A DNA stretch of 64,000 nt from Pseudomonas fluorescens (GCF_902497745.1 NZ_CABVHJ010000015.1:104028-168027), one strand, 5' to 3'. Shown: positions 44,155 to 53,736, numbered from the stretch's first letter. Made by a program: numbers and translations. Notes: a model not told the origin generated them from the letters alone.

Positions 44155-45555
44155 TCAATCTGAAAGGTCGCGTACCCAGAACAATTCATGACGCCGGACC
44201 GCTTTGCGGAAAAACTCGTTACTGCCTGTTGCAGGCCAGCGACGACCCGCCAGGCCTTGCTGGATCCAGCGGCGCAATTGCCGTTTGAACACTTGCTCGC
44301 CCTGCAGATCGTGCTCCATCGCCAGGGCCATGGCTTTGTCCAGTTGCACGTCTGCCGATAACAGCGGGCTCCATAACCGGTCAGCCGGCAATGGCTCGAT
44401 AGCAGGCGGCAGCGCGATACCGGCACCGGCCGGGCCCATCGGCCAGCGATCGTTGTCGTGCAGGTGATTGGCGTACATCAGCAGGGTTGTCGGTTTCCAG
44501 CTACTCAGCTCGATGGCCGCAAGCAGTGCCTGGGTAGACGCCACATGATCACTGTGGGGATCGAGTTCAGGATGCGGTGTCACCACGACTTCCGGGCGAT
44601 AGTGCTCAAGCAGCGCCGTCAGGTCGCCCAGCAGATTCTGCCAGGTTGGCTGCCCATCAATGTCGGCGGGCAAGGTCAACGGATTGTGCCGGCGCACACT
44701 GCGCACGTCGCTTTCCTGCGACTCACGGGAACCGAACGCCTGACCGGGCTCTTCGGCCATCGACGGCAATTGCAGGCAGTAATAACCCAATTGCACGCAG
44801 CGATCGGCAGGCACGCCGCCCCACAACGGGATGACCAGACTGTCCCAACTGCGCAAACGGCCCTTCAATCGCGCTGCTGCGGCTTGATCAAGGCCCAGAC
44901 GCTGAAAGTCTTCGGCCTCGATCTCACCCTGGGTCAGGGTGACGATACTGCTGTCTTCACATCGACTGTAAAGGCCGAATGCAGCGAGTTCGGCATCGTC
45001 AGCATGGGGAGCGATGACCATCACCCGCTGGCAGCTGTAGTCAGGATTGGCCATGACCCACAACACGCCCGTCGCGGCGGGCACGCAATATTGACCACGC
45101 AGTGCCAGAACTCCTTGCGCCAGCGCATCGGTCTGACCAGACAAATTTAGGAAACGCCGGCCATTGACCCCGCGCTCGAAGTCCTGGCGATCATCGCCTA
45201 CTTCAACATAGGGGTCGAACCAGCGCCCCAGCCAAGTGGATTTCACTTCAAGTTCGAGTACCAATGTCTCGCCCTGTGCCAGCGGCTCGCTCAGGCGCAA
45301 AACACCGCCCTCAAGGCTCACGACCTGCCGCGCGGTTTGCGCCGGGAAGTTGTACTGATAGTCGTCAGAAGGCCGATAAAACAGATGATCGGCAAACCAG
45401 GCCTCGTGAGCGACCCAGGCCAGCACCAGCAATACCGGCACCAGCCACCAGGCGATCAGGAAGCCGATCAACAACAGCGCCACCATAAAGGCAATCAGGA
45501 ACAGACGTTTGTTGCGTCGATGGGCCTTGAGAAGCTGTTGCTTGCGAGCACTCAT
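44155..45555 (-). CDS. dnpA: DnpA-like PIG-L family de-N-acetylase
   Basis: A 466-residue protein with an N-terminal membrane hairpin (LFLIAFMVALLLIGFLIAWWLVPVLLVLAW), a beta-rich domain, and a PIG-L/LmbE deacetylase domain starting VMVIAPHADDAELAAFG, whose HADDAE binds zinc; VVTPHPELDPHSDHV supplies the remaining ligand. In P. aeruginosa, DnpA lies in the LPS gene region next to mig-14 and influences fluoroquinolone persistence. Here it follows mig-14 by 4 bp. Start ATG at 45555. The substrate is presumably an N-acetyl sugar of the envelope. Confidence 0.88.
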   Translation of the reverse strand: MSARKQQLLKAHRRNKRLFLIAFMVALLLIGFLIAWWLVPVLLVLAWVAHEAWFADHLFYRPSDDYQYNFPAQTARQVVSLEGGVLRLSEPLAQGETLVLELEVKSTWLGRWFDPYVEVGDDRQDFERGVNGRRFLNLSGQTDALAQGVLALRGQYCVPAATGVLWVMANPDYSCQRVMVIAPHADDAELAAFGLYSRCEDSSIVTLTQGEIEAEDFQRLGLDQAAAARLKGRLRSWDSLVIPLWGGVPADRCVQLGYYCLQLPSMAEEPGQAFGSRESQESDVRSVRRHNPLTLPADIDGQPTWQNLLGDLTALLEHYRPEVVVTPHPELDPHSDHVASTQALLAAIELSSWKPTTLLMYANHLHDNDRWPMGPAGAGIALPPAIEPLPADRLWSPLLSADVQLDKAMALAMEHDLQGEQVFKRQLRRWIQQGLAGRRWPATGSNEFFRKAVRRHELFWVRDLSD

Positions 45556-45559
45556 GGAT

Positions 45560-46456
45560 TCAGACCTTGTAGACCGGCACCGTGTGGCACCAGCGATCCT
45601 TGTACTCACGGTCGGCACGACCGAATGAATAGCGCAAAGGCTTGCCCAGCGCTTGCGCGTGCGCCCAGGCCTCTTGGGTATTGACGAAACTCAGCACACT
45701 GCCAGGACTGAACTCGCGGCTCTGCGGATCGACGCCACCGTTGATGTATTCGAGCGAAACCCATTGCGGGGCCTCTACGCGATACAGCACCTGAATGGCC
45801 ACGGGCGCCGAATCGAGCATAGCCACCGAACCGGTCATGAATTCGCGCAGCAAGGTAAAAACCTCAACCAGCCCGGCCTTGCCCGGCACCTCGAAGCCCC
45901 AGCGACGCTGAAACAGATCACCGTACGCAGCGGCTTGTTCCTGCGGCGTAAAGTCGGACATCGGCACCAGCGATCCGCCCGCCTCTTCCAGCAGGCGCTG
46001 CTCGCGACGCTGGTTGTAGCGAAACTTCTTCGAATACTCTTCCGGCAACCGCGCCAGCGCCAAACCCTCAGGCTGCGGCTTCAATGTGCTGATCTGCGCG
46101 GCATTGAGCTGGGATACATACGCCATACGCTGGCGCACCGGGACGATGACATCTGGCGCGATCGGCAGAATGATTTCCGCATTGCCCATATCGAGCAAAC
46201 CACGCTTGCCCTCGCGCTTGAGCACTTCCTTGGACAAGGCGACATGCCGCCCCCAGCAGGGAATGGCGGCAAGCACTTCACCGCCAACCACCCAGCCCAG
46301 GTAGCGCAACTCGATGCCCAGGAATGTCGACAAGCGCTCGACGACTTGCGGATGGGTGGCAAAACTGCCGCCGAAACGCTGCCAGACCCGGGTGTAGCTG
46401 TCACGGTCGATTTCGCTCCAGCCACGCTCGCGAAAGCTGCGAAACATCGTCAGCAT
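45560..46456 (-). CDS. Mig-14 family protein
   Basis: A 298-residue protein of the Mig-14 family, which has a GNAT-like (FemAB-like) fold and in Salmonella and P. aeruginosa is linked to resistance to antimicrobial peptides. Characteristic parts are FRSFRERGWSEIDRD at the N-terminus, LPEEYSKKFRYNQRREQRLLEEAGG in the middle and SLEYINGGVDPQS...PGSVLSFVNTQEAW near the end. The start overlaps the msbA stop (ATG at 46456, or at 46447). Probably the second gene of msbA-mig14-dnpA-hldE. Confidence 0.87.
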   Translation of the reverse strand: MLTMFRSFRERGWSEIDRDSYTRVWQRFGGSFATHPQVVERLSTFLGIELRYLGWVVGGEVLAAIPCWGRHVALSKEVLKREGKRGLLDMGNAEIILPIAPDVIVPVRQRMAYVSQLNAAQISTLKPQPEGLALARLPEEYSKKFRYNQRREQRLLEEAGGSLVPMSDFTPQEQAAAYGDLFQRRWGFEVPGKAGLVEVFTLLREFMTGSVAMLDSAPVAIQVLYRVEAPQWVSLEYINGGVDPQSREFSPGSVLSFVNTQEAWAHAQALGKPLRYSFGRADREYKDRWCHTVPVYKV

Positions 46457-48276
46457 ACGTTGGTCACATGTGCCGGTTGTGGCTCGTCACCCTCTTCGAA
46501 CTCTTTGGCATGCAGACGCGCGTAATAGCCGTTTTGCTCGAGCAATTGCGTGTGAGAGCCACGCTCAACAATGCGGCCCTCGTCCATGACCAGAATCAGG
46601 TCGGCTTTCTCGATAGTGCTCAAGCGGTGAGCGATCACCAGTGTCGTACGGTTCTGCACCACATGATCCAGCGCAGCCTGAATATGCCGCTCCGACTCGG
46701 TATCGAGCGCGGAGGTGGCCTCGTCGAGAATCAGCAGCGGCGCATCCTTGAGCAGCGCCCGGGCAATGGCGATGCGCTGACGCTGGCCGCCGGAGAGCAG
46801 CACACCGTTTTCGCCGACCATGGTTTCGTAACCCTGCGGCATCTTGATGATGAACTCATCGGCATAGGCTTCGGTGGCCGCGCGCTTGACCTCATCGAAC
46901 GGTGCGCCGGCCAGATCGCCGTAAGCGATGTTGTTGGTCACCGTGTCGTTGAACAGCGTGACCTGCTGGGTTACCAGAGCAATCTGCCGACGCAGGCTGC
47001 GCAGGGTGAAGTCCTGCACCTGCACACCATCAAGCAGGATCTGACCCTGCGCATGATCATGCTGATAGAAGCGTGGAATCAGGCTGGCCAGGGTCGACTT
47101 GCCACTGCCCGAGCGGCCGACCAAGGCAACCATCTGCCCCGGTTCGACGACGAAGCTGATGTCGTTGAGGACCGCTTTGTCGGTGTCGGGATAGTGGAAG
47201 CTTAAGTTACGCACTTCCAGACGGCCTTCGAGACGATCCTGCTCGACCGTGCCCTGATCTACCTCTGCCGGCTCATCCAGTTGCTCGAAAATGCTTTCGG
47301 CACCGGCCACGCCTTTCTGAATCGTCGAACTGACTTCCGACAATTGACGGATCGGCTTGGGCAGCAGGCCAGCCATGGTGATGTAGGCCACCAGATCGCC
47401 CGGCGAAGCGTCGCCGCGAAGGTACAGCACGAGGAACATGACCACGGCCATGGCGCTGTACGTCACCAGTTGCAGCATCGGCGTGTAAACCGCGCCGGTC
47501 TTGGTCATCGTCAACTGCTTGTCGGTGTTGCTCTGACTGGCATCGCGAAAGCGATCCTTTTCGTACTGCTCGCCGCCGAAGCTGCGCACAACGCGGTAGC
47601 CATGAATGGTCTCGGACGCGACGTGCGTGACGTTGCCCATCGAGACCTGGATCTTCTTGCTCTGCTTGCGGAATTTCTTGCTGGTGCTGTTCACCATCAA
47701 GCCGATCAACGGCAGGATCGCGACCATCACCAGGGTGAGCTTCCAGTTCATCCACAACAGCGTGCAGAACAGGAAAATCACGGTCATGCCTTCACGGATG
47801 ACGACTTTGATCGCATCCGTTGCCGCGCCGGTGACCATGGTCACGTTGAAAGTGATCCGGGAAATCAGGTGGCCGGAATTGTTCTTGTCGAAGAAGCGAT
47901 TGGGCAACTCGAGCAATTTGTTGAACAGCACCACCCGCAGGTCATGCACCAGACCCAGAGAAACCCGCGCCAGGAAGAAGTTACCCAGGTACGAACCCAC
48001 ACCCTGCCACAGAGCAATGAAGACAATCATCAGCGGCACGGTTTCGAGCAACTGCAGCTTGCCCAGATAAGGATTGCCCGGGAACAGACTGGCTTCAGGA
48101 TTGGCCAGACCGTCGACAAAGTACTTGAGGATGTAAGCGAGCATCGGTTGAGTCGATGCGAAGATCAGAAACCCGACGATGCTGAGAAGGAAAAGGCCGG
48201 CATAAGGCCGCACGTAAGCCAAAAGGCGGAAATAGATCGCCAGCGTGGACTGGGCTTTCGGTTCAGGACTGCTCAT
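46450..48276 (-). CDS. msbA: Lipid A export permease/ATP-binding protein MsbA
   Basis: MsbA, 608 residues, a homodimeric ABC exporter that flips lipid A-core across the inner membrane. The N-terminal half has six membrane helices; the ATPase domain has Walker A VGRSGSGKST (about 393), the Q-loop VTQQVTLFNDT, signature LLSGGQRQRIAIARA and Walker B PLLILDEATSALD. Start ATG at 48276. It heads the minus-strand group msbA-mig14-dnpA-hldE and is divergent from a kinase-like gene. Confidence 0.97.
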   Translation of the reverse strand: MSSPEPKAQSTLAIYFRLLAYVRPYAGLFLLSIVGFLIFASTQPMLAYILKYFVDGLANPEASLFPGNPYLGKLQLLETVPLMIVFIALWQGVGSYLGNFFLARVSLGLVHDLRVVLFNKLLELPNRFFDKNNSGHLISRITFNVTMVTGAATDAIKVVIREGMTVIFLFCTLLWMNWKLTLVMVAILPLIGLMVNSTSKKFRKQSKKIQVSMGNVTHVASETIHGYRVVRSFGGEQYEKDRFRDASQSNTDKQLTMTKTGAVYTPMLQLVTYSAMAVVMFLVLYLRGDASPGDLVAYITMAGLLPKPIRQLSEVSSTIQKGVAGAESIFEQLDEPAEVDQGTVEQDRLEGRLEVRNLSFHYPDTDKAVLNDISFVVEPGQMVALVGRSGSGKSTLASLIPRFYQHDHAQGQILLDGVQVQDFTLRSLRRQIALVTQQVTLFNDTVTNNIAYGDLAGAPFDEVKRAATEAYADEFIIKMPQGYETMVGENGVLLSGGQRQRIAIARALLKDAPLLILDEATSALDTESERHIQAALDHVVQNRTTLVIAHRLSTIEKADLILVMDEGRIVERGSHTQLLEQNGYYARLHAKEFEEGDEPQPAHVTNVC

Positions 48277-48401
48277 GGTGATCCGCGCAATTCAGTGAGG
48301 CGCCGATGATATCACACGCGTTTTTGCCCCGATAAACATGACTTCAAGCCAGCCTTCGACCAAGTCGGTTAAGATACCCCGCTAATGATGGGGAGCCCGA
48401 T

Positions 48402-49055
48402 ATGCAATCGATTGATCACAGCACTTACGAGGCACTGCGCGAGGGTGCACACGTATTGGAAGCCGACGGTTCCGGCGACAAGGTGCTCAGATTGGCCGAT
48501 GGACGCATGCTCAAGCTGTTCCGCCGCAAGCGGCTGCTCAGTTCGGCGCTGTTCTACCCCTATGCACAACGCTTTGCCGACAACACCCGGGCCCTCGAGC
48601 AACGCGGCATCCTCTGCCCGAAAGTCATCGCGGTCTATCGCATCCCGAGCATTGAACGTGACTGCGTGTATTACAGCCCGCTGGCAGGCAATACAGTGCG
48701 CCAGTTACAAGGTACTGACGATGAGGCTGACTCATTGCGATTCCAGCTGGGCGGGTACTTCGCCCTGCTGCACGAAAAAGGCGTGTACTTTCGATCGCTG
48801 CACTTCGGCAACGTGGTGCTGACGCCGGACAACCATTTGGGCCTGATCGATATCGCCGACCTGCGCTGTCAGCGACGCGCACTCAGCGATAGCAAACGCT
48901 TGCGCAACTTCGCGCACTTGCTGCGCTACAAGGAAGACCGCCAATGGCTGCTGGGCCAGGATGCCGGCGACACGTTTATCGAAGGTTATCGGCAGGCGCT
49001 GCCGAGCAACCGACAAGCGCCGCTGATCTCGCGCCTGCGTCCGCTGCTCGGTTGA
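48402..49055 (+). CDS. LPS core kinase-like (toluene-tolerance type) protein
   Basis: A 217-residue protein with a shortened protein-kinase-like fold related to the WaaP/InaA group. LRLADGRMLKLFRRKRLL gives the nucleotide-binding Lys, KGVYFRSLHFGNVVLTP the catalytic-loop-like H..N and LGLIDIADLRCQ the metal-binding Asp. The catalytic-loop Asp is replaced (SLHFGN instead of HxDxxxxN), so it may be divergent or inactive. Start ATG at 48402, GGGAG upstream. It stands alone on the plus strand, facing away from msbA and towards the GT-C gene. Confidence 0.72.
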   Translation: MQSIDHSTYEALREGAHVLEADGSGDKVLRLADGRMLKLFRRKRLLSSALFYPYAQRFADNTRALEQRGILCPKVIAVYRIPSIERDCVYYSPLAGNTVRQLQGTDDEADSLRFQLGGYFALLHEKGVYFRSLHFGNVVLTPDNHLGLIDIADLRCQRRALSDSKRLRNFAHLLRYKEDRQWLLGQDAGDTFIEGYRQALPSNRQAPLISRLRPLLG

Positions 49056-49058
49056 ATC

Positions 49059-50519
49059 TCAGCGGCCGATGACTACCACGGTGGCACCTTTGCGATTGGC
49101 GAAATGCTCGATGATGCGCAGCTTGTGCGCCACCAGCCATTCGCTCAGCCACGGCTCGTCACCTTTGGCTTCAATGAGGAAATACTGATACTCGCCAGCA
49201 TGCGCTGCCGACATCGCCTCATCCGCAGTCAGTACCGGCATCACGTAACCGCGTCCGGCGTAATAGCTGATCCGCCCATCCTCGAAATACGTCTTCGCGC
49301 CCGGCTCGACATGAGCAGACAACCAGCGACCGGCCTCGACGTAATGCGTTTTACCGGCGCCGGTGGAAATGACGTTGGACAGCATCACCAGCAACCCTAG
49401 GATCGCCAGCCATTTGCCCCAACGCGGAAACTCGCGAACAAACGCGGCCAGCCCCATGGCCAGCACAGGCACAAACAACAGATTCAGAAAGCTCAGATAG
49501 CGCGTATTCATGAACTGTTGCTTGATGAAAAACAGCACCAGTACCACCAGATACAACACGGCCGCCCAGGCAAAAGGACGATAATCACGCCAGTAAGTAC
49601 CGAGAACTCCCCAGTTGCGCCGCAGAAGGAAGGGCACCGCGAAAGGCCCCATCAATTTCACGAAACTGATGGTCATGGTCGCCAGAATGCCGAAGAAAAT
49701 GATCCGGCCGGCTTCATCCTGGGAGTACTTGTTGATGAGAGAGCTGGCAAACTGATCGCTCAGCATCTGGAAGGCGGCAAACACACTGTGCGGCGCAATC
49801 ATGTCCAGATACAGCATCACGCGCGCCGACATGAGCACACCCGACACCGAAACGGCCAGCAGCCCCAGAACCGGTAGCAGCGAAAACTGAGCGAACTGCA
49901 TCCGTCGGGTCGGCGACCACAGGTTGGGCAACTGCCACAACGCCAACGCCGGCACCAGCAGCAAGGCTTCCAGCCGGAACAAGGCTGCCGCAACGATTGC
50001 CAAATGAATCAATGCCGCCCGCAGCCAGCCGCCACGGGCTTGCCAGCGCAGCGCAAGCCAGAGCGTCAGTGTGCAGAAGAACCAGAAACCGCATTCGCGA
50101 ATGATGTCATTGCGAAAGGCGTTCACCGCCGGCATGGCCAGTACCACGAGGCAGGCCCAACCGGCGAGATGCGCGGACCGCTGACGAACGCAATCCACCA
50201 TCAGCGCGCTGGTGCCGGCGAAAAAGAGCGCGCACCAAAGGTAGGCACTCAGCTCCAGCGGCAGATGCAGGGCGGCGTGCGTACCGGCCAGCAGAAAGGA
50301 AAACCACGGCCAGTCGAAAGTTGCCCAGGCCACATCTGGCCCGTGCTCGGTGACCTGTTGTGCAATATCAATGTACAGCGCGGCATCACGCCCCACTGTC
50401 GCGGTGCCCAGAACCGCAATCAGCGATAACAGTGCACTGCCCAGAAACGCCAGCCAAACCGGATATTCGTCGATGACTCTGGAGACTTGAGCCCCTACCT
50501 TGCCGCCCGTACCTTTCAC
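49059..50519 (-). CDS. GT-C fold polytopic membrane glycosyltransferase-like protein
   Basis: A 486-residue inner-membrane protein with about ten to eleven membrane helices and a soluble C-terminal part of about 90 residues. ATVGRDAALYIDIAQQVTEHG after the first helix has the acidic residues expected in the first periplasmic loop of GT39/ArnT-like enzymes that use polyprenyl-phosphate sugars. The start appears to be a GTG at 50519 with GAGGTGG upstream. It follows the GT2 enzyme by 54 bp; such pairs often make and use a lipid-linked sugar. Specific donor and acceptor unknown. Confidence 0.72.
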   Translation of the reverse strand: MKGTGGKVGAQVSRVIDEYPVWLAFLGSALLSLIAVLGTATVGRDAALYIDIAQQVTEHGPDVAWATFDWPWFSFLLAGTHAALHLPLELSAYLWCALFFAGTSALMVDCVRQRSAHLAGWACLVVLAMPAVNAFRNDIIRECGFWFFCTLTLWLALRWQARGGWLRAALIHLAIVAAALFRLEALLLVPALALWQLPNLWSPTRRMQFAQFSLLPVLGLLAVSVSGVLMSARVMLYLDMIAPHSVFAAFQMLSDQFASSLINKYSQDEAGRIIFFGILATMTISFVKLMGPFAVPFLLRRNWGVLGTYWRDYRPFAWAAVLYLVVLVLFFIKQQFMNTRYLSFLNLLFVPVLAMGLAAFVREFPRWGKWLAILGLLVMLSNVISTGAGKTHYVEAGRWLSAHVEPGAKTYFEDGRISYYAGRGYVMPVLTADEAMSAAHAGEYQYFLIEAKGDEPWLSEWLVAHKLRIIEHFANRKGATVVVIGR

Positions 50520-50573
50520 CCAGCCACCTCATCGACACTCATTACAAGGTACGCGCACGTCACCGCGACCCGT

Positions 50574-51482
50574 TTACCGAAACAGCAATCGCAACGCCTT
50601 GCGTGTGTATGACCAACGCGAAAACGTCCGCCAGTCTGCGCGCAAGGCCTGAAAATAGAATGACTTGGCCAGCTTGTACTCGCCATGGGAATAACAGTCA
50701 CGAAACAACGATAAACAGCGCTGCGCCAGAAAGGCCTGGCGCAAATCACTCATTTCTTCGGGCATTCGTCGACTGGAAAATACTTCGCTGACCACCTGCT
50801 CCGTACCGGCGGCAAGGCTTTGGCGCAAGTCATGGCGCATGCTGTCGGCATGCTTGTAAATCAGCGCCAACGGCTTGTCCAGAACGGTACAGGGATAGCG
50901 CGCCAGCACTTGGGCAAACACTGGCAAATCCTCGACGTTGCGCAAATGTTCCGGGTAGTTACCCAAAACAAAAACATCGCGATGCATCGCGCAGGCGCCG
51001 TTTGAAATCGATACAGTCTTGCTCAACAGATAGCCCTGCAAGCGCTGTCTAGGCGTCACCGGCAACGGCTTGGCCGCCTGCAGGCTGCGTCGTCCGTCAG
51101 CGAACACCGACCAGTGCGCACCGATCACCATCAGGCTGTGCGGATGGCTGGCAATGTGCTGAGAAAGCGCAGCCAGTGCGCCGGGAGCCATTTCGTCATC
51201 GGAGTCGAGGAATACCAGATACCGCCCGGTCGTCTCCTCAAGCCCACGATTGCGCACCGACGACAAGCCGCCATTGCTTTTGCGCAGCGCACGAAAACGC
51301 CCGCCATGCTTGAGCAGGAGCTTTTCCACTACCTCAGGCGTATCGTCCGTCGACCCATCGTCGATGACCAGCAGATCCGCCGTCGTTTCATCCAGCTGCG
51401 CCAACACCGACTCCACTGCACGTGGCAGGGTTCGCGCATAGTTGTAAACCGGAATGACGACGCTGATCAGTGTTTCAGTCAA
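50574..51482 (-). CDS. Family 2 glycosyltransferase
   Basis: A 302-residue GT-A enzyme: SVVIPVYNYARTLPRAVESVLAQ at the N-terminus, LLVIDDGSTDDTPEVV, and the metal-binding DXD as FLDSDDEMAPGA near residue 98. No membrane helix is evident, so it is cytoplasmic or membrane-associated. The start is a TTG at 51482, with AAGGA seven bases upstream and no nearby ATG; it overlaps the carbamoyltransferase stop by 8 bp, indicating translational coupling. Confidence 0.9.
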   Translation of the reverse strand: MTETLISVVIPVYNYARTLPRAVESVLAQLDETTADLLVIDDGSTDDTPEVVEKLLLKHGGRFRALRKSNGGLSSVRNRGLEETTGRYLVFLDSDDEMAPGALAALSQHIASHPHSLMVIGAHWSVFADGRRSLQAAKPLPVTPRQRLQGYLLSKTVSISNGACAMHRDVFVLGNYPEHLRNVEDLPVFAQVLARYPCTVLDKPLALIYKHADSMRHDLRQSLAAGTEQVVSEVFSSRRMPEEMSDLRQAFLAQRCLSLFRDCYSHGEYKLAKSFYFQALRADWRTFSRWSYTRKALRLLFR

Positions 51483-53229
51483 GTTCGTATCCTTTCACAC
51501 CCTCTTTTACGACCAGAATATCTTCCATGATCAGGTATTCCAGGTCAGAACCGAAAAACATGTTCAGTGCGTCAGTCGGCGAGCAGATCATCGGTTCGCC
51601 ACGACGGTTGAGCGAGGTGTTCAGCGATACGCCGTTACCGGTCAGGTTTTCCAGCGCCTTCATCATGTCGTAGTAGCGCGGATTGTATTCACGCTTGAGC
51701 ACCTGAGCGCGAGAGGTGCCATCTTCGTGGACGACTTCCGGCACGCGGGTCTTCCACTCTTCCGCCACTTCGAAGGTGAAGGTCATGAACGGCGCCGGGT
51801 GATCGATCTTGATCATCTGTGGCGCAACGGTGTCGAGCATCGACGGGCAGAAAGGCCTCCAGCGCTCGCGGAACTTGATCTGGTGGTTGATCCGGTCAGC
51901 CACGCCAGCCACGCTCGGGCAACCGATGATCGAACGACCACCCAGTGCACGCGGACCGAACTCCATGCGCCCCTGGAACCAGGCTACCGGGTTACCGTCG
52001 ACCATGATCTTGGCGATCTGCTCAGGCATATTGTCGAGCTTGCGCCAGGTCGGCTTGCTCTCGTGACGGGCGCAGGCGGCGATGACGTCTTCGTTGCTGT
52101 ACGAGGGGCCGAGGTAGACGTGCTCCATCTTCTCGACCGGTACGCCACGAGCGTGAGACACATAGGCAGCAGCGCCGACCGCAGTGCCAGCATCGCCGGA
52201 CGCCGGTTGCACGAACAGCTCCGTGATGTCGTCACGGGCAATGATTTTCTGGTTCAGCTTGACGTTCAATGCACAGCCACCGGCGAAAGCCAGCTTGCCG
52301 GTTTCCTTGAGCACGTCGCCCAGGTAGTAGTCGATCATCTGCAACGCCAGTTTCTCGAACAGCGCTTGCATGCTCGCGGCGTAGTGAATGTACGGTTCGT
52401 CAGCGATGTCACCTTCGCGCTTCGGACCCAGCCATTCGATCAGCTTTGGCGAGAAGTAGAAACCTTTGCCCTTCTCTTTGTAGCGACGCAGGCCGATGAC
52501 GTTGGCATAGTCGGTGTTGATCACCAGCTCACCGTTTTCGAACGAGGCCAGACGCGAGAAATCGTACTTGCTGGCATCGCCATACGGCGCCATGCCCATG
52601 ACCTTGAACTCACCGTCGAGCATCTCGAAACCGAGGAACTCGGTGATCGCGCCGTACAGGCCGCCGAGAGAGTCAGGATCGAAGAATTCCTTGATCTTGT
52701 GGATCTTGCCGTTTTCGCCGTAGCCGAAAAAGGTCGTGGCGTACTCACCTTTGCCGTCGATACCGAGGATCGCGGTTTTTTCTTTGAAACCGGAGCAATG
52801 GTAAGCGCTGGAGGCGTGAGCCAAATGGTGTTCGACCGGCTCGATCTTGATTTTTTTCGGATCAAAACCCAGTTGCTCAAGGCACCAGACGATCTTGTTG
52901 CGATAGCGCTTGTAGCGACGGTTGCCCATCAGGATCGCATCGAGGGCACGATCCGGCGCGTACCAGTAACGCTTGGCGTAGTGCCAGCGCGCCTTGCCGA
53001 ACAGGCTGATCGGGGCAAATGGAATCGCAACCACGTCAACATCGGACGGCTTGATGCCGGCCTGTTCAAGACAGAACTTCGCCGATTCGTAGGGCATGCG
53101 GTTCTTTGCATGCTTATCACGTACGAAACGCTCTTCTTCAGCCGCCGCCACCAGCTTGCCGTCGATGTACAAGGCTGCTGAAGGGTCATGGCTAAGGGCG
53201 CCGGACAGGCCAAGAATCGTCAATGCCAC
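51475..53229 (-). CDS. NodU/CmcH-type carbamoyltransferase
   Basis: A 584-residue O-carbamoyltransferase that moves the carbamoyl group of carbamoyl-phosphate, via carbamoyl-AMP, to a sugar hydroxyl. Seen: LGLSGALSHDPSAALYIDG and AAAEEERFVRDKH (N-terminal), HHLAHASSAYHCSGF (metal-binding Kae1-like core) and WFQGRMEFGPRALGGRSII (C-terminal nucleotide-binding part). In P. aeruginosa a gene at this position carbamoylates the second heptose of the LPS core. The start is a GTG at 53229. It is upstream of the GT2 and GT-C genes. Confidence 0.92.
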   Translation of the reverse strand: MALTILGLSGALSHDPSAALYIDGKLVAAAEEERFVRDKHAKNRMPYESAKFCLEQAGIKPSDVDVVAIPFAPISLFGKARWHYAKRYWYAPDRALDAILMGNRRYKRYRNKIVWCLEQLGFDPKKIKIEPVEHHLAHASSAYHCSGFKEKTAILGIDGKGEYATTFFGYGENGKIHKIKEFFDPDSLGGLYGAITEFLGFEMLDGEFKVMGMAPYGDASKYDFSRLASFENGELVINTDYANVIGLRRYKEKGKGFYFSPKLIEWLGPKREGDIADEPYIHYAASMQALFEKLALQMIDYYLGDVLKETGKLAFAGGCALNVKLNQKIIARDDITELFVQPASGDAGTAVGAAAYVSHARGVPVEKMEHVYLGPSYSNEDVIAACARHESKPTWRKLDNMPEQIAKIMVDGNPVAWFQGRMEFGPRALGGRSIIGCPSVAGVADRINHQIKFRERWRPFCPSMLDTVAPQMIKIDHPAPFMTFTFEVAEEWKTRVPEVVHEDGTSRAQVLKREYNPRYYDMMKALENLTGNGVSLNTSLNRRGEPMICSPTDALNMFFGSDLEYLIMEDILVVKEGVKGYELD

Positions 53230-53400
53230 AGGGGTCTAGCCTCTTTAGTCTGCGTGCAGGCGCGATGCGCCTTGAATATTGATGTGCCCTCGCACAGGGC
53301 GAGTGACAGCTAAAGGGCGGGATTATAGCGTAAACGAGAGGGGAATTACCCTGTGCGATTGCCCGAGGTTGAATGGTCTGGAGAAACCTTGCCCAAAGGT

Positions 53401-53736
53401 TCAATAACCACCCTTGCGCCAGTAAATACCAAGATTGCCGTCAGTGACCTGACGATAAACCGTATAGGGCAGCGCTACCGTATCGAATACACCGGACAAT
53501 GGCAGATCCAGCAGCACGAATGGCAAAAGAACCCCGCTAGGATCGGGAGGCGCGTTCAACACGCAGAAGTCGAAGGCCAGACCGCTGTAAATACGCGGAA
53601 TGGATTGGCAGTAGGTTTTCTGTTTGCGCATGTCCCGGGCGACGTCGGCATCATCCTGCAATACGGTCATGGTGCTGCCACAGCCAGCCAGAACCCATGA
53701 AAATACACCCAGCGTTGCAGCCTGTTTGATGGTCAA
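53401..53736 (-). CDS. YceK/YidQ-family small lipoprotein
   Basis: A 111-residue lipoprotein: signal QAATLGVFSWVLAGC with lipobox Cys19, followed by GSTMTVLQDDAD and SGLAFDFCVLNAPPDP and LDLPLSGVFDTVALPYT, the DUF1375 (YceK/YidQ) pattern. The start is a TTG at 53736 with GGAGGG seven bases upstream; a longer frame to 53985 lacks signal-peptide features. It lies between the core kinases and the carbamoyltransferase on the same strand. Function unknown. Confidence 0.8.
   Translation of the reverse strand: MTIKQAATLGVFSWVLAGCGSTMTVLQDDADVARDMRKQKTYCQSIPRIYSGLAFDFCVLNAPPDPSGVLLPFVLLDLPLSGVFDTVALPYTVYRQVTDGNLGIYWRKGGY

Noticed and set aside
44091..44426. N-terminal extension of hldE to 44426
   Set aside because: It overlaps dnpA codons and lacks family similarity; MKLSMPRF at 44090 gives the usual length.
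51454..53181. 575-codon plus-strand frame opposite the carbamoyltransferase
   Set aside because: Coding motifs HHLAHA and EFGPRALGG on the minus strand settle the real gene.
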